Assembly: GCA_940671915.1 (NCBI GenBank) | Contig: CALNVZ010003433.1 | Location: 35,107,724-35,171,723 of the forward strand | Direction: 5' to 3' | DNA: 64,000 nucleotides | From: Paracentrotus lividus | Taxonomy: Eukaryota > Echinodermata > Echinoidea > Camarodonta > Echinidae | Shown here: piece after piece, positions 46,155 to 59,200 of the stretch | Layout: each line of letters begins with the position of its first letter | Position numbering within the stretch: position 1 is the first letter of the stretch | Notes under the pieces: generated by a model | Database searches by the model: none | What the model saw: only the letters and a program-made list of their open reading frames with translations | Told to the model about the DNA's origin: nothing | Translations under genes and position numbers: made by a program

Positions 46155-46200
46155 CCCTATACCCTACCCTAAACCTAACCCTAGACCTAACAAAACCCTA
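46155..46200. repeat. Degenerate telomere-like CCCTAA words
   Basis: The stretch ccctataccctaccctaaac followed by ctaaccctagacctaacaaaaccct is built of CCCTAA variants, the complement of the animal telomere repeat TTAGGG. It is short and imperfect, so it is a relic or a chance C/T/A-rich run rather than telomeric DNA. Confidence 0.5.
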
Positions 46201-49200
46201 CTGAAACCTTTACACTACATCTTAGACGAAATAAAGCCCAGAGCAATGTAAGCAGGAACAAATGTCGTGTCACCGTCTTGCAGCCTGCATGGTTAACGGT
46301 TGCCAAATCCTGCGATTGCTTGCATCTCAACACGACTAGACTAACGAAAAAGTATAGGGCCACCCTGCCCCGCCGGGACTGAAAAACATGCACCTTCCCC
46401 GAGTCCGATGCAAGGATTTTCTGTGATATCCAAAGCAGACAAGAGGCAGAGAGGTACACAAACAACTAAAGACCTGTTGTGACTGTAGCTTTGGGCATTC
46501 CATTTCTTGTATAAAACTTGACTTCTCCTGCCTTTATTGTAGAGTCAAATCACTTGAACACCATGGGGAGTTGAAAGATCAAAAGCAAAGGCAGTGTTTC
46601 CCTTTATTTAATAGCTATCACAGGACTCTTTAGCATGTGATAAGATCATGGAACAGACACAACAAATATGCGTGACAGCGGCAGCGAAAGAACTTGACGA
46701 TGACTGTGGTCTTCTAGGAAAATGGATGTTCATTTCATAGAGGTGAGAGGGCTGAAGTGGATATCTACCATCATTGTCATCTCTGGTACTGTTCTTACAC
46801 TTAAATCCAAAGTCTGGACCGAGATGAGTGTACTCTATATCAATAAAAAATCACATCACAGGCACATTTGTTAAGCGACAAGTACCTGCCTTATAGGGAT
46901 CAACTTTCCCTGTACTTAAAATGTTGCAAAAGTAACATTGACTGTGGGTTGTAATATGGCACAATAAGTATGGTACAACATGGACTTATCTCAGAGGTTA
47001 TAAGTCCATGGGTACAAGAAACTAGATTGTAGCATCAGGACAAGTTTGTGCTACACTTTGTCCCAAACGTTTATTTAACTTAAATTTTTAGAAATAGAAG
47101 GAGGAGGAAATGAAATGGAGAGGTTTTAACAGAATCCCTGAGGAAAAGAAGGAGAGAGGAAGCATAAGATGTAAAATGAACAATTCAAATGAATGTAAGA
47201 CTGAAAGAGAGAGTGAGGAATTATCTCAAAGTAATACCTAAATTCCTACAGAGGCTCAAAGGCAATCAAAAGCCTGAGATTGAAATTCTATTTGATCGTG
47301 CCTGGAATTCGCTTTACAAAGTAATCATAAGAATCAAATAAGATCATACTACTTTGAGTTTCATAAACAGGGTTCGTTCGTGGGAATTCCGCACACGTTT
47401 CTCCCATCATGCAACCCCTCTGCACATGAAACGGCTTTGCCATGTGGCATGAGGGATCATGGGATAGATCACGAGCAGTGAGGCGCGACGCCAGATTTGA
47501 GCGCAAGTCACTTTGCATCTCCCTCCGAAAGCAAATCTGATAAAGGAAGAAAAGAGCGATGTAGGCATCTTGGAAGATGCAATCCCGGCTTGTATTCTCA
47601 TCCAACCCTCCAACCTTTATGAATATTTGATGGAGAAGGAGATGAGTTGTTTTCATACTTCCATCATCACAACTTCATCAAATCTCAACCTGTATCCTTG
47701 CATTCTATACACTACCCCCTGCAGGACTCATAAAACTATCACCCATCTCGCTCACCAACCCCATCTATCTATCTTCTGGAAAACAAGAAAGAGGCATTTG
47801 CTAAATTCAGGGTAGAAAAATAAGATATTTTTCATATTCAATCTGAATTTTTAAAAAGGGACTGCAGAATGTTTTTGAAAGTGCGGGGGCTAAGCAGAAA
47901 ATCAGATGGTCATTTTCAAGTTTTTGTTTTTTGTTTCCTGAAGAAGGTATAGAGGGCCTGCAGTCTCCTCTGCCCACACTATTCTGCTGCCCCAGTAAAG
48001 TGTTATGATTTTGTTGGTATTTCCCTTATATGTTACCCAAGGTTTACCCAAGGGAATTTTTTAAAGAAATAAATAAGAAATAATAAAAATTAAATTATGA
48101 ATTGAAAAGCTATGTGATGTCTTGCGTAATATACAACTTTGAAAAATAATAACAACAAACTCAAAAAGAGAAGATTGATTTCACTTTCAACTCAAATCCT
48201 CTGACGATTTTTTTTTTCTTCATAAAAACATATTGTTTACTGGTCTTGTGGAGAGAAATAATCAAGTTTATTCCATCTTAGATATTTTAGTGCACATGAC
48301 AAGCACATACACCTATCGGCTAAAGCTTGTGAAAAAATCAATCAAAAAGATATTAACACGACAGTGACCCCACAAAAAAAAACATTAATAGAACATTGAC
48401 TCCTCACTTTGTTTCTCATCTACTTGAACCAGGAGAACTTCTTTATTCATTGCGAGAGACTTAAAATCACTCCAGGACCTCTATAACCTTCACTGACACC
48501 TCCAACTTTTCTAGATGGTACCATCCAAAAGAACTTCTTTATTCATTGTCAGGGAATTCAAATTGTACAGGAAACACAATATGTACCTGAGGTTGTCTGT
48601 GTATTGTAACTCTACCAAGACTACATGTACTTTAGTACAGAGAAAGTACCGATACCTAAAAATGTGCCGTGCCGCCTTTGTTGCAATTTTGATGAGGCAG
48701 TAATGTGATGGGTTTTCAAGCTGTTAATTATGATCATCACTTTCTCTTACCGCTTTTTTTTTTCATCTCATCTAACTAAAAACTACTTTCAGTAACAGCC
48801 CGGTTAACAAGCTCATGCCGAGGCAATGACTAATTGATTAAACCTTGATATTTTTCCCCTTGTCCATGTTCATGTTAAAAAAATAAAAATCAAGCTACTT
48901 ATAAATGATCTACTTAAATTTCCACTTAGATAATTCATAATCTGGTGAAATAATGAGAGATAAAGTCGAACAGTGAATTTGAAAAACCAAGACATAACCT
49001 ATTTTACAGTAAAACTGTTTTATAGAACATCCATTAGCTAGTTTACAAGAAATGTGGGTTAACAAAGTAGGCCCTAATTAGTTTGAATGAAGTTATCCTG
49101 ACTTTTAGAACATGAAGTAAATTGAAATAATATTATTTGGACAAGGTATTGATGTCATCTATCAAATTTAATAAATTTCAAAATCAAGAAATTTAATATC

Positions 49201-49744
49201 ACTTGACTGTAAGTGTGTTTGTGTGTCACTAGAGTCTGCAATATTTCCAGATCAATAAAATAGCTCAACGAACCAAAATGAGACTAAGATGCGATACATG
49301 GTTCATATTCTCTTAAAAATCATTACTTGTGGATATTTGTACTCGGAGAGTGTTCTCTTGATCAATAAATAGCCAGAAGCAGTGACAATATAACTATGCC
49401 TTGGATAAGATGTGCTTTACATTTCGCATGCTCATGAAGATCATTATTGCTCGGACACTTGTATAAAGTGTGTTATTCTTTCATTGGCTCATTCAACCTT
49501 TGTAGAACGGATCAATCCCGATCAAATTGCAAACACGGCAATGGCAACTTTCATCACGATGTTGACCCATCAGCTTACATCCTCGCTAATCGTCTCACTC
49601 TATTCACGGCCCATCGCTTCACGGTCCAATATCGGGGATGAAGCTAGTGCAAGCGCCCTTCCCGAGAATTAAGATGTACCAATTACATGCGGACAAAAGG
49701 AATTAGGTTTCCCCTCTTGCGTGTCCACTTTACGTAAAGCGGTA
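46201..49744. other. Non-coding stretch
   Basis: No gene is supported. Regions at 46200-46460, 47400-47600 and 49480-49670 have higher GC and CpG content and open frames up to 122 codons on either strand, but none shows splice borders or known motifs. They are the most likely places for conserved regulatory DNA in this interval. Confidence 0.4.
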
Positions 49745-50130
49745 GTTTCCTCACTCTCACTCTCCTCCTCTTCTGTCCTCCTCTTGCTCCCGAATACTCT
49801 TTCTTCCCCTCTTCTTTCTTTTTATCTTCACTCTCCCTCTCATATCTTCCTTTCTCCATACTCCTCTCTTTTTATCTCTCTGTTTCTACATCCTCTAAGT
49901 CTCTATTTATCTCCATCCGATCCCTCTTTTGCCCATCCTTCCCCCCTCTCTCTCTCTCTCTCTTACATGTTGTCCTTTCTGTCTCCTTCATGTTCTTTCA
50001 TTTTTTTCTACCTCTCTTTCTGTTTGTTTCTCCATTTTCTCCATCTCTAGTTCTTCCCATCCACTCTCTCCCTCTCTTCCACATAATCCCCCTCTCTCTT
50101 TCTCTCCTCATCCCTCCCCCTCTCCGAGCA
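49745..50130. repeat. Long pyrimidine-rich (CT/CCT) tract
   Basis: Nearly 400 bases of C/T-rich sequence contain (CT)n and (CCT)n blocks. Overlapping Ser/Leu/Pro-rich frames are repeat products. Confidence 0.9.
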
Positions 50131-51446
50131 TCTTCCATACGTCCCAAGTACATGGGCAATATGTGATTCAGTAAGTGTTAGTTGTCAAGTTTGTGCTCGG
50201 GCCTGCGGGCATCCAACAATATTGACACGGTTGGACCCTCACAGTGGGTCATCACAGAGTCTTAATGAAATCACTCACACTAGCAGCCGCATCCTCACAA
50301 TCTCGTACCGCTCTTGACCCCCGTCTTGTCTGCATTCCGAGGGAGACTGATACCACGTAATCTTCAATATGTGGGACTGCCTCTTACCTCATACTCCTCA
50401 GATGGTATTTAATTTACATATCCAAAGTGGACAGCATTAGTTTTGTCCGAATCATTTTGCAGAGTTGTATACAAATTACAATATAATGCAACACTTGAAA
50501 TATTGGTTCTACTTTTGTTTCCGTTAAGTTTAGTTTTGTTTTTGTTTTTTGTGAATATAAATACATAAAATACATTTAATGGGCACTTTTTGTTAAATAG
50601 AAATAAAGTTCAATGATTCTGCTTCAATCAGAAATTTTTTGAATTTCATTGTAGGAAAAAAAAAAAGTTCTTTATAGGGCCAACCAACGTGTTTGCTTGG
50701 AGGAATATCTAAAGAAAGCGTTGTATCTCCCCCCCCCCCCAGATTTTGATTGTTACCCAATAATTGCAATTGTTAGATATGATATTTCATATAGAAGTAT
50801 CTAGACTGAAAAATAATGGGCTGAATTTCGAGACTGGTGAATGAGAAGTCTGGCTGTGAAACAGCTCTCTTGCACCACAAGATGACTATCACCTTGGACT
50901 AGAAGCTCAAGTATGAAAATCATATTTTATGATGTCTAAAAGGTGAAAATTTAATCGCATTCTGAGTTCTCTCTCTCTTATATATCCATGCTCTAACTAT
51001 TGTTTTCTCTCATGGGAGTTCCACCTGGAACACCCACCATGGTGCTTCTAATGACAAGGTCTTGGGTTGTCACATCTATTTTGCTCTCTTTCTCCATCTC
51101 TTTTCCTTTTTTATCCTCTTTACTTCTCTCCATCTCTTTGTATATCTGCAAATTTCTGAATGTTTGTGCATACTCTCTTCTGACAGGACTTGTGATCTAT
51201 ATTCAGCATTAGTAATCCTACCCCTCCCCTATAAGCCAAACCAATATCATATATCCTATTATCTAGATCATTAAAATATCATAAATAATAAATATTGTAT
51301 TCAACAAGTTTCTCTATTCACTTACAAGAATCTCTTCTCGTTTTAAATATTCATCCATATTTGGACTATCTGTATAGGCTTATATGTATGTACGTCTCTC
51401 TTTTTCTGTTTTTTCTGTATTTCTTTTGTATCTTTTGTGTTGTTGA
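50131..51446. other. Non-coding stretch
   Basis: A gtaagt follows the pyrimidine tract at about 50171, but no exon between them is open. A C-run lies near 50731-50741. Otherwise it is unremarkable. Confidence 0.45.
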
Positions 51447-51579
51447 TTTTTTTTTTTTTTAATTTATAATTATTCATTTATTTATTCTATATTTTTATTT
51501 TATTTATTTATTTAATTTTTTATTTATTTATTTATTTTATTTTTATTTATTTATTTTTTTTTTTTTTTTGGGGGGGGGG
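51447..51579. repeat. T-rich/(TTTA)n tract ending in G10
   Basis: A T14 run, irregular TTTA units and a T-run of about 17 are followed directly by ten G residues. The junction is prone to assembly error. Confidence 0.9.
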
Positions 51580-51715
51580 TCAATATAATACCATGAAGTC
51601 AGTACCTCCGATACCTGTTCTCTTCATAATAGGCTATCTACCATGATGCACAAACTTGGTGAAATAATTAATTATCAGACAAACTTTGACTTTTTGCATT
51701 GTTATGGGCCATTTT

Positions 51716-51840
51716 CTTACCTGTAAGATGTAATCCAAGCAAAGTTCCAGTGAAGGAAGAAATGCCAATGATGATGGTGAGATGAGACAAAGATATGTGG
51801 AAGAGACAAAAAAATAAAAATACTGTTAATTGATGCAAAA
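51716..51840. repeat. Segment resembling 24868-24990
   Basis: This is the partner of the segment at 24868. On the minus strand it can be read as LSHLTIIIGISSFTGTLLGL ending at CAG|GTAAG, a hydrophobic stretch. The same frame in the other copy contains a stop. No convincing acceptor exists on the minus strand. Confidence 0.35.
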
Positions 51841-53224
51841 TATCTATGAAGTAAATATGAAGGTAGATATTGAAACATGTTATTGAAGAATTAACTAATC
51901 TTACTAGATGTTTTAAAACAATTCATTTCCAGAATTACTTGGCATATGGAAAAGAGGTTCTCGGATTGAAGTATACTAGAGACTGATCAACACTTTGTAA
52001 AGACACAAGCTCATAACTACGCAGAATTGACTGGCAGAACACAATTTCCACAAAGCACATTCTTTTCTCAAAAATGGAAAAAGTTTAATCTTAGATAGCA
52101 AAAAATTAATTGCCTTTAAAAGAACAGAATCTTAACTTTTTTTCTTTTAAAGACATAGTTATTGGACGATTTACATAAAAACTTGAAATATTTGCTCTCT
52201 TCTTGAAACAGTGAATGATTTGCTGGGATTACGACTACTACGGATATTAAATTAGTGCAGAAACTCAAGAAGGAATCTGAGATACACATAATATGAAAAG
52301 AGTTCCATGCACTTTCATGAAAAATAATTTCTATCTTCTCAAGTTATCATCAAAATACTCCACCGGGTCTAAGCGGAATTCATCCTGACATGAACTAGTT
52401 TCTGTATCAGAACTTGGAAACGTGATTAGCCCCACAACGATGCAAGTTTATTCTTGTCGCAGGTTCGTAAACCTGTCTTCGTTACAATCAAGTAAAGAGC
52501 AAGGTCGGGGAAATACGATGCACCGCGATGAAACAAAAGGAACTCTAAAAGCCTGTCTGTCTGTCACAAGGGGAACACGATACAAATGAGGTTTGTTAAA
52601 AGGGGGTTGGTATGCTTGCAATCCTACGGGGCTGACTTCTGATCTTGGATGATGTTTTCTTGTTTGTGAAGTGGACCCGAGTTTTATTGGAAGTGATCAT
52701 CCTCCTGGAAGCCAAAAGGTGAAAGGATATCTGCCTCCATTAGATGCCCCGCATCCCGCTGAGAGTTGACGGAGTCTGGAGCATCAGGCGTCAATGATCA
52801 CTGTGCAGACCAGCGAGCTGGTGCGAGTCCCCATGGCAACCAAGATGGATGAGGACGTATACTCAAGGAGCATTGTCTAATCTAAGATTAAAGATGAGAC
52901 TGGTATTTGAGCTGTGATCTATAAATTGTTTGTAGATCAGTAACGCCCTGTTTAAGCACTTCAAGAATCTTCTACATTTCAGCTGAATCATATTTCATGT
53001 AAATCTTAAGAACATTTATCTCATGTTCATAATTAGGCCTATAACTTAATTACACCTTCAGAACATTGTCTCATATGCCACACACTTGTTTCATAGTAGA
53101 TCAGATATTTGACTTGTGCTTGTGTTATTTTCAAAGCCCTATCTATCTTGAATAAGATAAAGTCAGATGAAGAAAAGAAAGAAATGTTCTAGCTGATCAA
53201 AAGGGGCACGAGTGTCATTAGAGC
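51841..53224. other. Non-coding stretch with a higher-complexity core
   Basis: From about 52370 to 52880 the sequence is GC-richer than its flanks. It contains a 28-codon ORF (52794-52880, MITVQTSELVRVP… ending YSRSIV) and an overlapping short minus-strand ORF. Neither is long enough to call. A regulatory or untranslated role would fit. Confidence 0.35.
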
Positions 53225-53330
53225 AGTGGTCTTGTAACCGGGTTTACGTTGGTAAGACATTCATCCTTCGAGCAAAGTCTCTTGGATGGGATGTCAAACC
53301 AAAGGTAAATAGCAGCCATTATAAATAAAA
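53225..53330 (+). mobile_element. SINE or LINE 3' tail fragment
   Basis: The words 'ttggtaagacattcatcc' and 'ctcttggatgggatgtcaaacc' match the remembered tail of CR1/L2-type LINEs and the SINEs that borrow it (…gggtaagacactttatcc… and …cggatgggacgttaaa…). An A-rich stretch follows (ataaataaaaaataaac). The tRNA-like head is not recognisable upstream, so this is a truncated copy. The family match is from memory and unverified. Confidence 0.55.
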
Positions 53331-53621
53331 AATAAACAAATTAAAAGATTTTTTTTCAATTTTGCTTGTATTCACCTTTTTGCTCTCTTTTTTAAAATGG
53401 AAATTTACCTTATTGAACCTCTCCTGAATATCAACGATACATACACAATTTAATACAAAGCTTAAAACTACAGGTGGGATTATCCAGACTTCTGAAGAAT
53501 AATTTTCTTGACATTTTTTTTTTCATTTCTCAGACCACTCCAATCTGACTTCTTTCCCCTCCTGTGCTGAGAGAGCGATGACCTTCCGTGACCCCTTACC
53601 TATCCTCTTACTCCCTTGCAG

Positions 53622-53750
53622 TCTGATGATGGAGAGCTGAGCTAATCACAGCTTATCCACTCACCAAAGTTATTGATACAAAGTCTGATGGAAGCTGTCT
53701 GCCCCCACTCCCTCCTGCCCAACAATATATTTTCCAGTTACCATGGAGAG
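53622..53750 (+). other. Candidate non-coding or 5' untranslated exon
   Basis: An excellent acceptor ('tatcctcttactcccttgcag') and an excellent donor (GAGAG|GTAAGT) enclose 129 bp. All three frames have stops early. An ATG in good context (ttaccATGGAGAG) sits eight bases before the donor, so the segment could be an untranslated exon carrying a start codon at its very end. In phase 0 it would instead encode SDDGELS and a stop, as a last exon would. No partner exon is identified. Confidence 0.35.
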
Positions 53751-55965
53751 GTAAGTCTAACAAAATGTACTTTGTGGAGACATTTTTCGTATTTCTTGAA
53801 CATGAGTTTTGTCTGAAAAATATCATCACCAGACGTCCAGTCCAAATGTTTAGGGTTGTGCCCCAGGGAAGAACCAGAAAGTACTAGAGTATATTTTCAA
53901 GTTTTTGTTCTTGTTCTTGTTTTTGTTTTGTTTGCTTTTTCCCCCTTTGGGAGGGGGGGGGGCAGGGGTTGAATCTCTCAAAGAGATGGGAGAGAGAGTA
54001 TTTGGAGATTATGTATTTGAAAATTCAAGAATGAAATGGGGTGGGGTCGGTGAAGGTGGGAAGGCAACGCAGCTGCGATGTATGAAATGATTTGCTTAAG
54101 GGGAAAATCACCAAGGCTGACATGGTCAGATTTTCTTTTCTTCAAGCCCAAAATAGAGGAAATATAAATCTCACCGAAACAAATCTGCAGCTACATGGGA
54201 TTACGAGGACAGAAGTAAATTAACAAGCCATGCTATAATGCTCTCAATATTAATTAGCACCACCAAGAAAAGGGATAGGGATCATTTCGGGCAAAATCTT
54301 CCCTCTTTGGGGTTAAGAAGAACCGCTTTTTCCTTGTGAAACGACTCGTCTGGAACAAGGACAATACTGCCTAACAAACCGTTGGATTTCACTTCAGTAA
54401 CCTGTCTGGAATTTGGATCTTAAAATCAGACTTATTTTCTTGAAGTATTACATGTATATAAAATGAAAAATGTAAATACAACAAACACAGCAGGCATAGC
54501 GGAATAAGAAGTTTTAGCCTTGGAGGTACAATACACTTAGATTTTGAACAAATGAGAGAATCGTTGCCGAAATCTTTCTTTTGAGTAGGACTAACGACTT
54601 AGAATAACATCTTTCTTCTTAAAGATGGAGAGAAAGCTTGCACAAAGCCATTGACAGCCTGCACATTTCAGGACTGTGAATATGCAGAAAAATATGAAAT
54701 AATGGAATAAAAGTAACAAAAAATCACATGCTGAGATTAAAATGGAAGCAGCAGCTTAATGAGGTTCAGCCGCATAAACATAATCTTGAATTCATTTTGA
54801 TTCGGTGATGAGATCTACTGGAGGGACACAGCTGGAATGTTGGTTAATTAGCAGCAAATATCACATGAGATACAACCGAACAATATCATTTCTTGTGCTT
54901 TAGGGTCATTCATTTTCTCTCCGGGCCAAGACGTAGCCACAGCCTCAAGCAGAGATAATTACAGAAGGCTATCCTCCCTGAAACTGGATAACAACCAGCG
55001 GTTTGAATATCATGCTACGGATTATGATACACCCTACAAATATGAACTATAATCATTTTTGTCTCCTTGTTGAGACCAAGTAATACATCCCCTTGTGAAA
55101 AGGCCCAGGTAGGCCTAATAGGAACGGTGGCAATTTATTTTTTCCTTCTTGATTTGAAACAAAGGGATACCATAGATGGTGGGATTAAGGGAGTTGAGCA
55201 GACGAGAATTCCAGACCGCTGACTTCAAAACCGAAAAAGTGCATTCCTGAGTAAGGCCGGGGCATGAACAACTTTGTCCGCCCAGCAGAGAGCGAGGGTA
55301 ATAGGTTCTAACCGTTGTTAAGTTTGACAAATAAGTGGAAAGTGAGTAAGGAATATGAGAGACAGATACAAATAGAGAGAAGAAGAGAAAAATAAAGAAA
55401 AATAAAGAGGAGATGAGTTTACAAAATAATGAACCTTCTTAGTTTGGGAAAAGGATAAAAAAGGAAATCACACTAGTCCAGTCTCCAAAGAAGTCTCCAT
55501 GTCGGTAGATCAAGGGAGGAAGAGCAAGAGAGAGAGGAACAAGGCGTTCCAATAAAGCGCAGGTGAGAAGGACTGGGGTGTCCTGGTGATACATGCAGGT
55601 GTCCTCCTAGCAACACTGATTCAATCTTAGCAGGTTAGCTCACACCTTGATAGCTGACTCACACATCAAGCATGTATGTGATCCCCGGAATCTATGTACG
55701 ACATCATACTACCATTATCAGCAGGTGATGATGATGGTAGGGTACTTTTATTGAATAGAGGGATATTTGGGACACCCCCATCCAATAGTGACACAGTGGT
55801 GTTAATGAAATTGGAGATTGAGAAATTATCAATAAAGAACATTGATAATAGCTGATTCAGACAGAGGTTTTAATAGCTTATAGCAACCTGAAATATTGTG
55901 TTTTTTTTTAAACCAAATCTTCAGTCTTTATTCCAGATTATTTATCATGAATAGTATATTACAGT
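53751..55965. other. Non-coding stretch
   Basis: No gene is supported. A (TTGTTC)n-like stretch lies at 53900-53935 with a G-run at 53951. A purine-rich run lies near 55340-55420. Confidence 0.45.
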
Positions 55966-56047
55966 CATCATCATCATTATTATTATTCTCTTCATCACCA
56001 TGTTGCAGGATCACCACCACCACCACCATCATCATTATCAACATCAT

Positions 56048-56140
<93 letters not shown>

Positions 56141-56146
56141 GTTCAC

Positions 56147-56186
<40 letters not shown>

Positions 56187-56255
56187 TTCATCATCATCAT
56201 CATCATCATCAGTTCACCATCATCATCATCATCAGTTCACCATCATCATCATCAA
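55966..56255. repeat. (CAT)n microsatellite
   Basis: About 290 bases consist of CAT/CAC triplets interrupted three times by 'cagttcac', which shows internal duplication. The overlapping frames give poly-His, poly-Ser or poly-Ile. The longest frame in the window (about 292 codons, 56000-56878) starts inside this repeat and owes its first third to it. Confidence 0.95.
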
Positions 56256-59200
56256 ACACCAGCAAAACCCCAACCTCTTCCATCATGATTATTATCCTTC
56301 CCATCAGCATAAATATGACGCCCCTTATTGTAATCATCGTAATCCCGAACATCATCATCCTCAACAAGCTAATAACATCAGATCAAATGCCTGCAGCATT
56401 CACTGACAAACATATAAATGAACCTTTAGGACATAATCATCTCATCCCTCATGCCATCGCGTCCTTGTCTCTGTCATCATCAGACAATGGTCGTCTAATC
56501 ACCCAGCGCTTCACGAAAGACTCCCTACATCGCACCAAGGTCAAATCACACCTCCATTGCACGGAACAAAGAACTAAGAAGACAAGCTCTACAAATTATT
56601 TTGCTTGCCTAGAGGGAAATGAAATTACACTCGTAACAATCTACCGTAACAAGCAACATACGAGACAGTGCTGCCAACATCTCATTTTTGCCAAATTCTA
56701 TTTCCTAATTTTTCCTCACGTTGTCACCTCGACGACGCATCATCTTTTGTTTGGTGACATTCAATTTTTAGACGGAGCTGGAAAAGATGACAAAAATTTC
56801 ATGCACAAAGGATCTGCTGGTTTAACCTTCGTAGGTGTCGAATCGGGAGAAGAAGCGGCCAGGAATACAGCAAGCTGAACAACGGGGAGGAAATTAGCTC
56901 CAAATTAGTAATGTTTCCCAATCGGAGCAGACCATCAGCCGCTAAATGACGCATTTTTTAATTCTTGTTTGATATTGATACAAGAATTTTTTTGCGATAC
57001 TGCCTCAGAATAGAAAGCATTCAGGGTTCAGGTTGGAGTCAAGGAGACAACGAATTGCATCCAAGATGATGCTCCTATTCTTGAATTAAAAAACAAAAAA
57101 TCAATCAACCGACTTCTAAATCTTAGGTATCTGCTTTTATGCTGCACATGGCATTTGGTCGACAGCAGTTGGATTTGGATTTGCTAATAAGATATCAGCA
57201 ATTTTAATAGTCGACTATCAAAATATTGATTTAAAAAAAAATAAGTTTAGAATTCTTACCAAAGCTATGTTTTAAGCATGTTAAGTATCCAATAGGGATT
57301 TTAAATTAATAAAGCTAAATGCTTTAATTTCATCTTAGAAAAAGTCATACTTCTGCATTCCACCAACTAACTCCCTTCTAAAACAATACAAGAAATACCA
57401 ATGGTTTTGAAAATAGAATAATTATAGAAATTTATGTTAATGATTGATCATGAAAACCCATCTTTCTTCCAGGAGGGTAACATGACACCAAATCTTGCTC
57501 AAACAAGCCCTCTTGATTGATCTGATACAAATTGATTATGTAAGGAAACACAGGTTTGTTTCAATTTGTCCCTGATAAGAATGAAATATGAACTGAAAAT
57601 CTCGCCCTGAAGACTTGGTAACAATGCCAAAACCACAACCTCTGAAACGCGATCTGTTGTGCCTTGGCAACTGTTTTCCGCTTCTATTTCCAGAGGGGGG
57701 AAATAGAGAGCGTTCTTGAGTGCAGGAATGAAAGAAAAATGAAATAATTGAACTCTGGGGAAAACTAACCCAGATGTGGGTTTACTTTTGTTGTTTTATT
57801 TATTAGCTTTAGATTTGTTTTTCCTTATTTTACCACCATACGTCCAACTTGGGTTTCAAACTTACAAAAAAAAAATCCGGTAATCACCAAGCAATGGATT
57901 TATACCAATTGATAATAGAATTTTATTTTCTGTCGTGCCAGTGATCAATTCAACAAGGACAGTAAGCACAAAATAATGATTTAAAAAAAATTAAAGTTGT
58001 GCCATGTGCTACAATCTATAATAACGATAAATAAATAATTGATGAAAACATTCAATGGCAAGGATTTGGCCTAATTGACATAGTTCGGCAAACTTGCAAT
58101 ATTCCATTCAACCTATTTATGATGACATATTTTTCATATAGCATGCATCATCATTGGTTCCTTGTTCTCCAACATGTAATAAGGTCTATGGGACTGAGCA
58201 TATGTCATATCTCTCCCTTACAATCTGCTAGCATTTGTGTTGTGTACCCTAACCAAGGTACAAGGATGGGCAGACAAAAATCAATAACCATCTCCGGGCC
58301 AGGGACACCGCTCTGGGAGATGGGTACAAGAGTGATGCAGGCTGGAGGACTTCTTGGGAGAAAGAAGGAGGATGGAAAGGGGTGCAAGGGAGAGAACAAA
58401 ACAAGATTGTGGTTTCGTTTGCATTTGAAATAGGTTTGTTAGAGATCCAAATGGGTAAACCTCTGAGAAATTAACTTACTGCATTTACAACCATTTGTGA
58501 TAATTCAGGTTTCAGTCTAACTCTTTTCAGTCATTCTTTAGTTCTCCATTCTGAACAGTTGCAACGTGATGTTAGCATGACAATGAATTAATTACTGACA
58601 TACCAAGCATTTACATTCCTTTTTAATGTATTTTGGTAGAGGTTTGGTCATAATTTATACTAAAATAAAGAGGTCAACCGGAAACTAGCCTTCTGAGAAA
58701 ACTAAGTCAAAACAGAAGAGCTGGATAAAACACAGCACACGGCCAGTCTACATTTAACAGCGACCAAGGCATAACCCCAGCACCAATTGTCCTCTCTGTC
58801 TCGGTGCCCGAGAAGTGCAAGTGCATTGTGGGTCCCGTGAGACGCAGCTGATTTGTTGATCACACACAGCGCCAGCACGCCTAGGAGATTGAACAACCTA
58901 TGCAGACGTAGGACCTCCCAAAAATAGAGCACAACCTATGCCTAGGCATGCTTCAAAGAACCAACAAAACTCAGCATTCTCTTCCCCTTCCACACAATAA
59001 TTATGCTGATTACTATTAAATGGAATGAATACCTTTATTTTAACATTACATAAATCTTAGACAATATATGTTAATTTTCATCAAAAGATTAAATCAAAAT
59101 TTTTTGTATTCACAAAGGAACAAGATCAAGTAAGCTTTTACTTTTGACCTGCATAGATAAAGGTTATAGACCTATATTCATTGTATTAATCTACCAATTT

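Noticed and set aside
55115-55330. LINE reverse transcriptase 3' end on the minus strand
   Set aside because: A phrase like FSVLKSAVWNSRLLNSL faintly resembles the usual WNSLP region, but the match is too short and the spacing is wrong without a database search.
56000-56878. Longest open frame in the window, about 292 codons
   Set aside because: The first third is poly-His/Ser from the CAT microsatellite, which has no stops in several frames. The remainder has no domain, splice signal or coding-like pattern that I can see. It is probably an extension of a repeat-opened frame.
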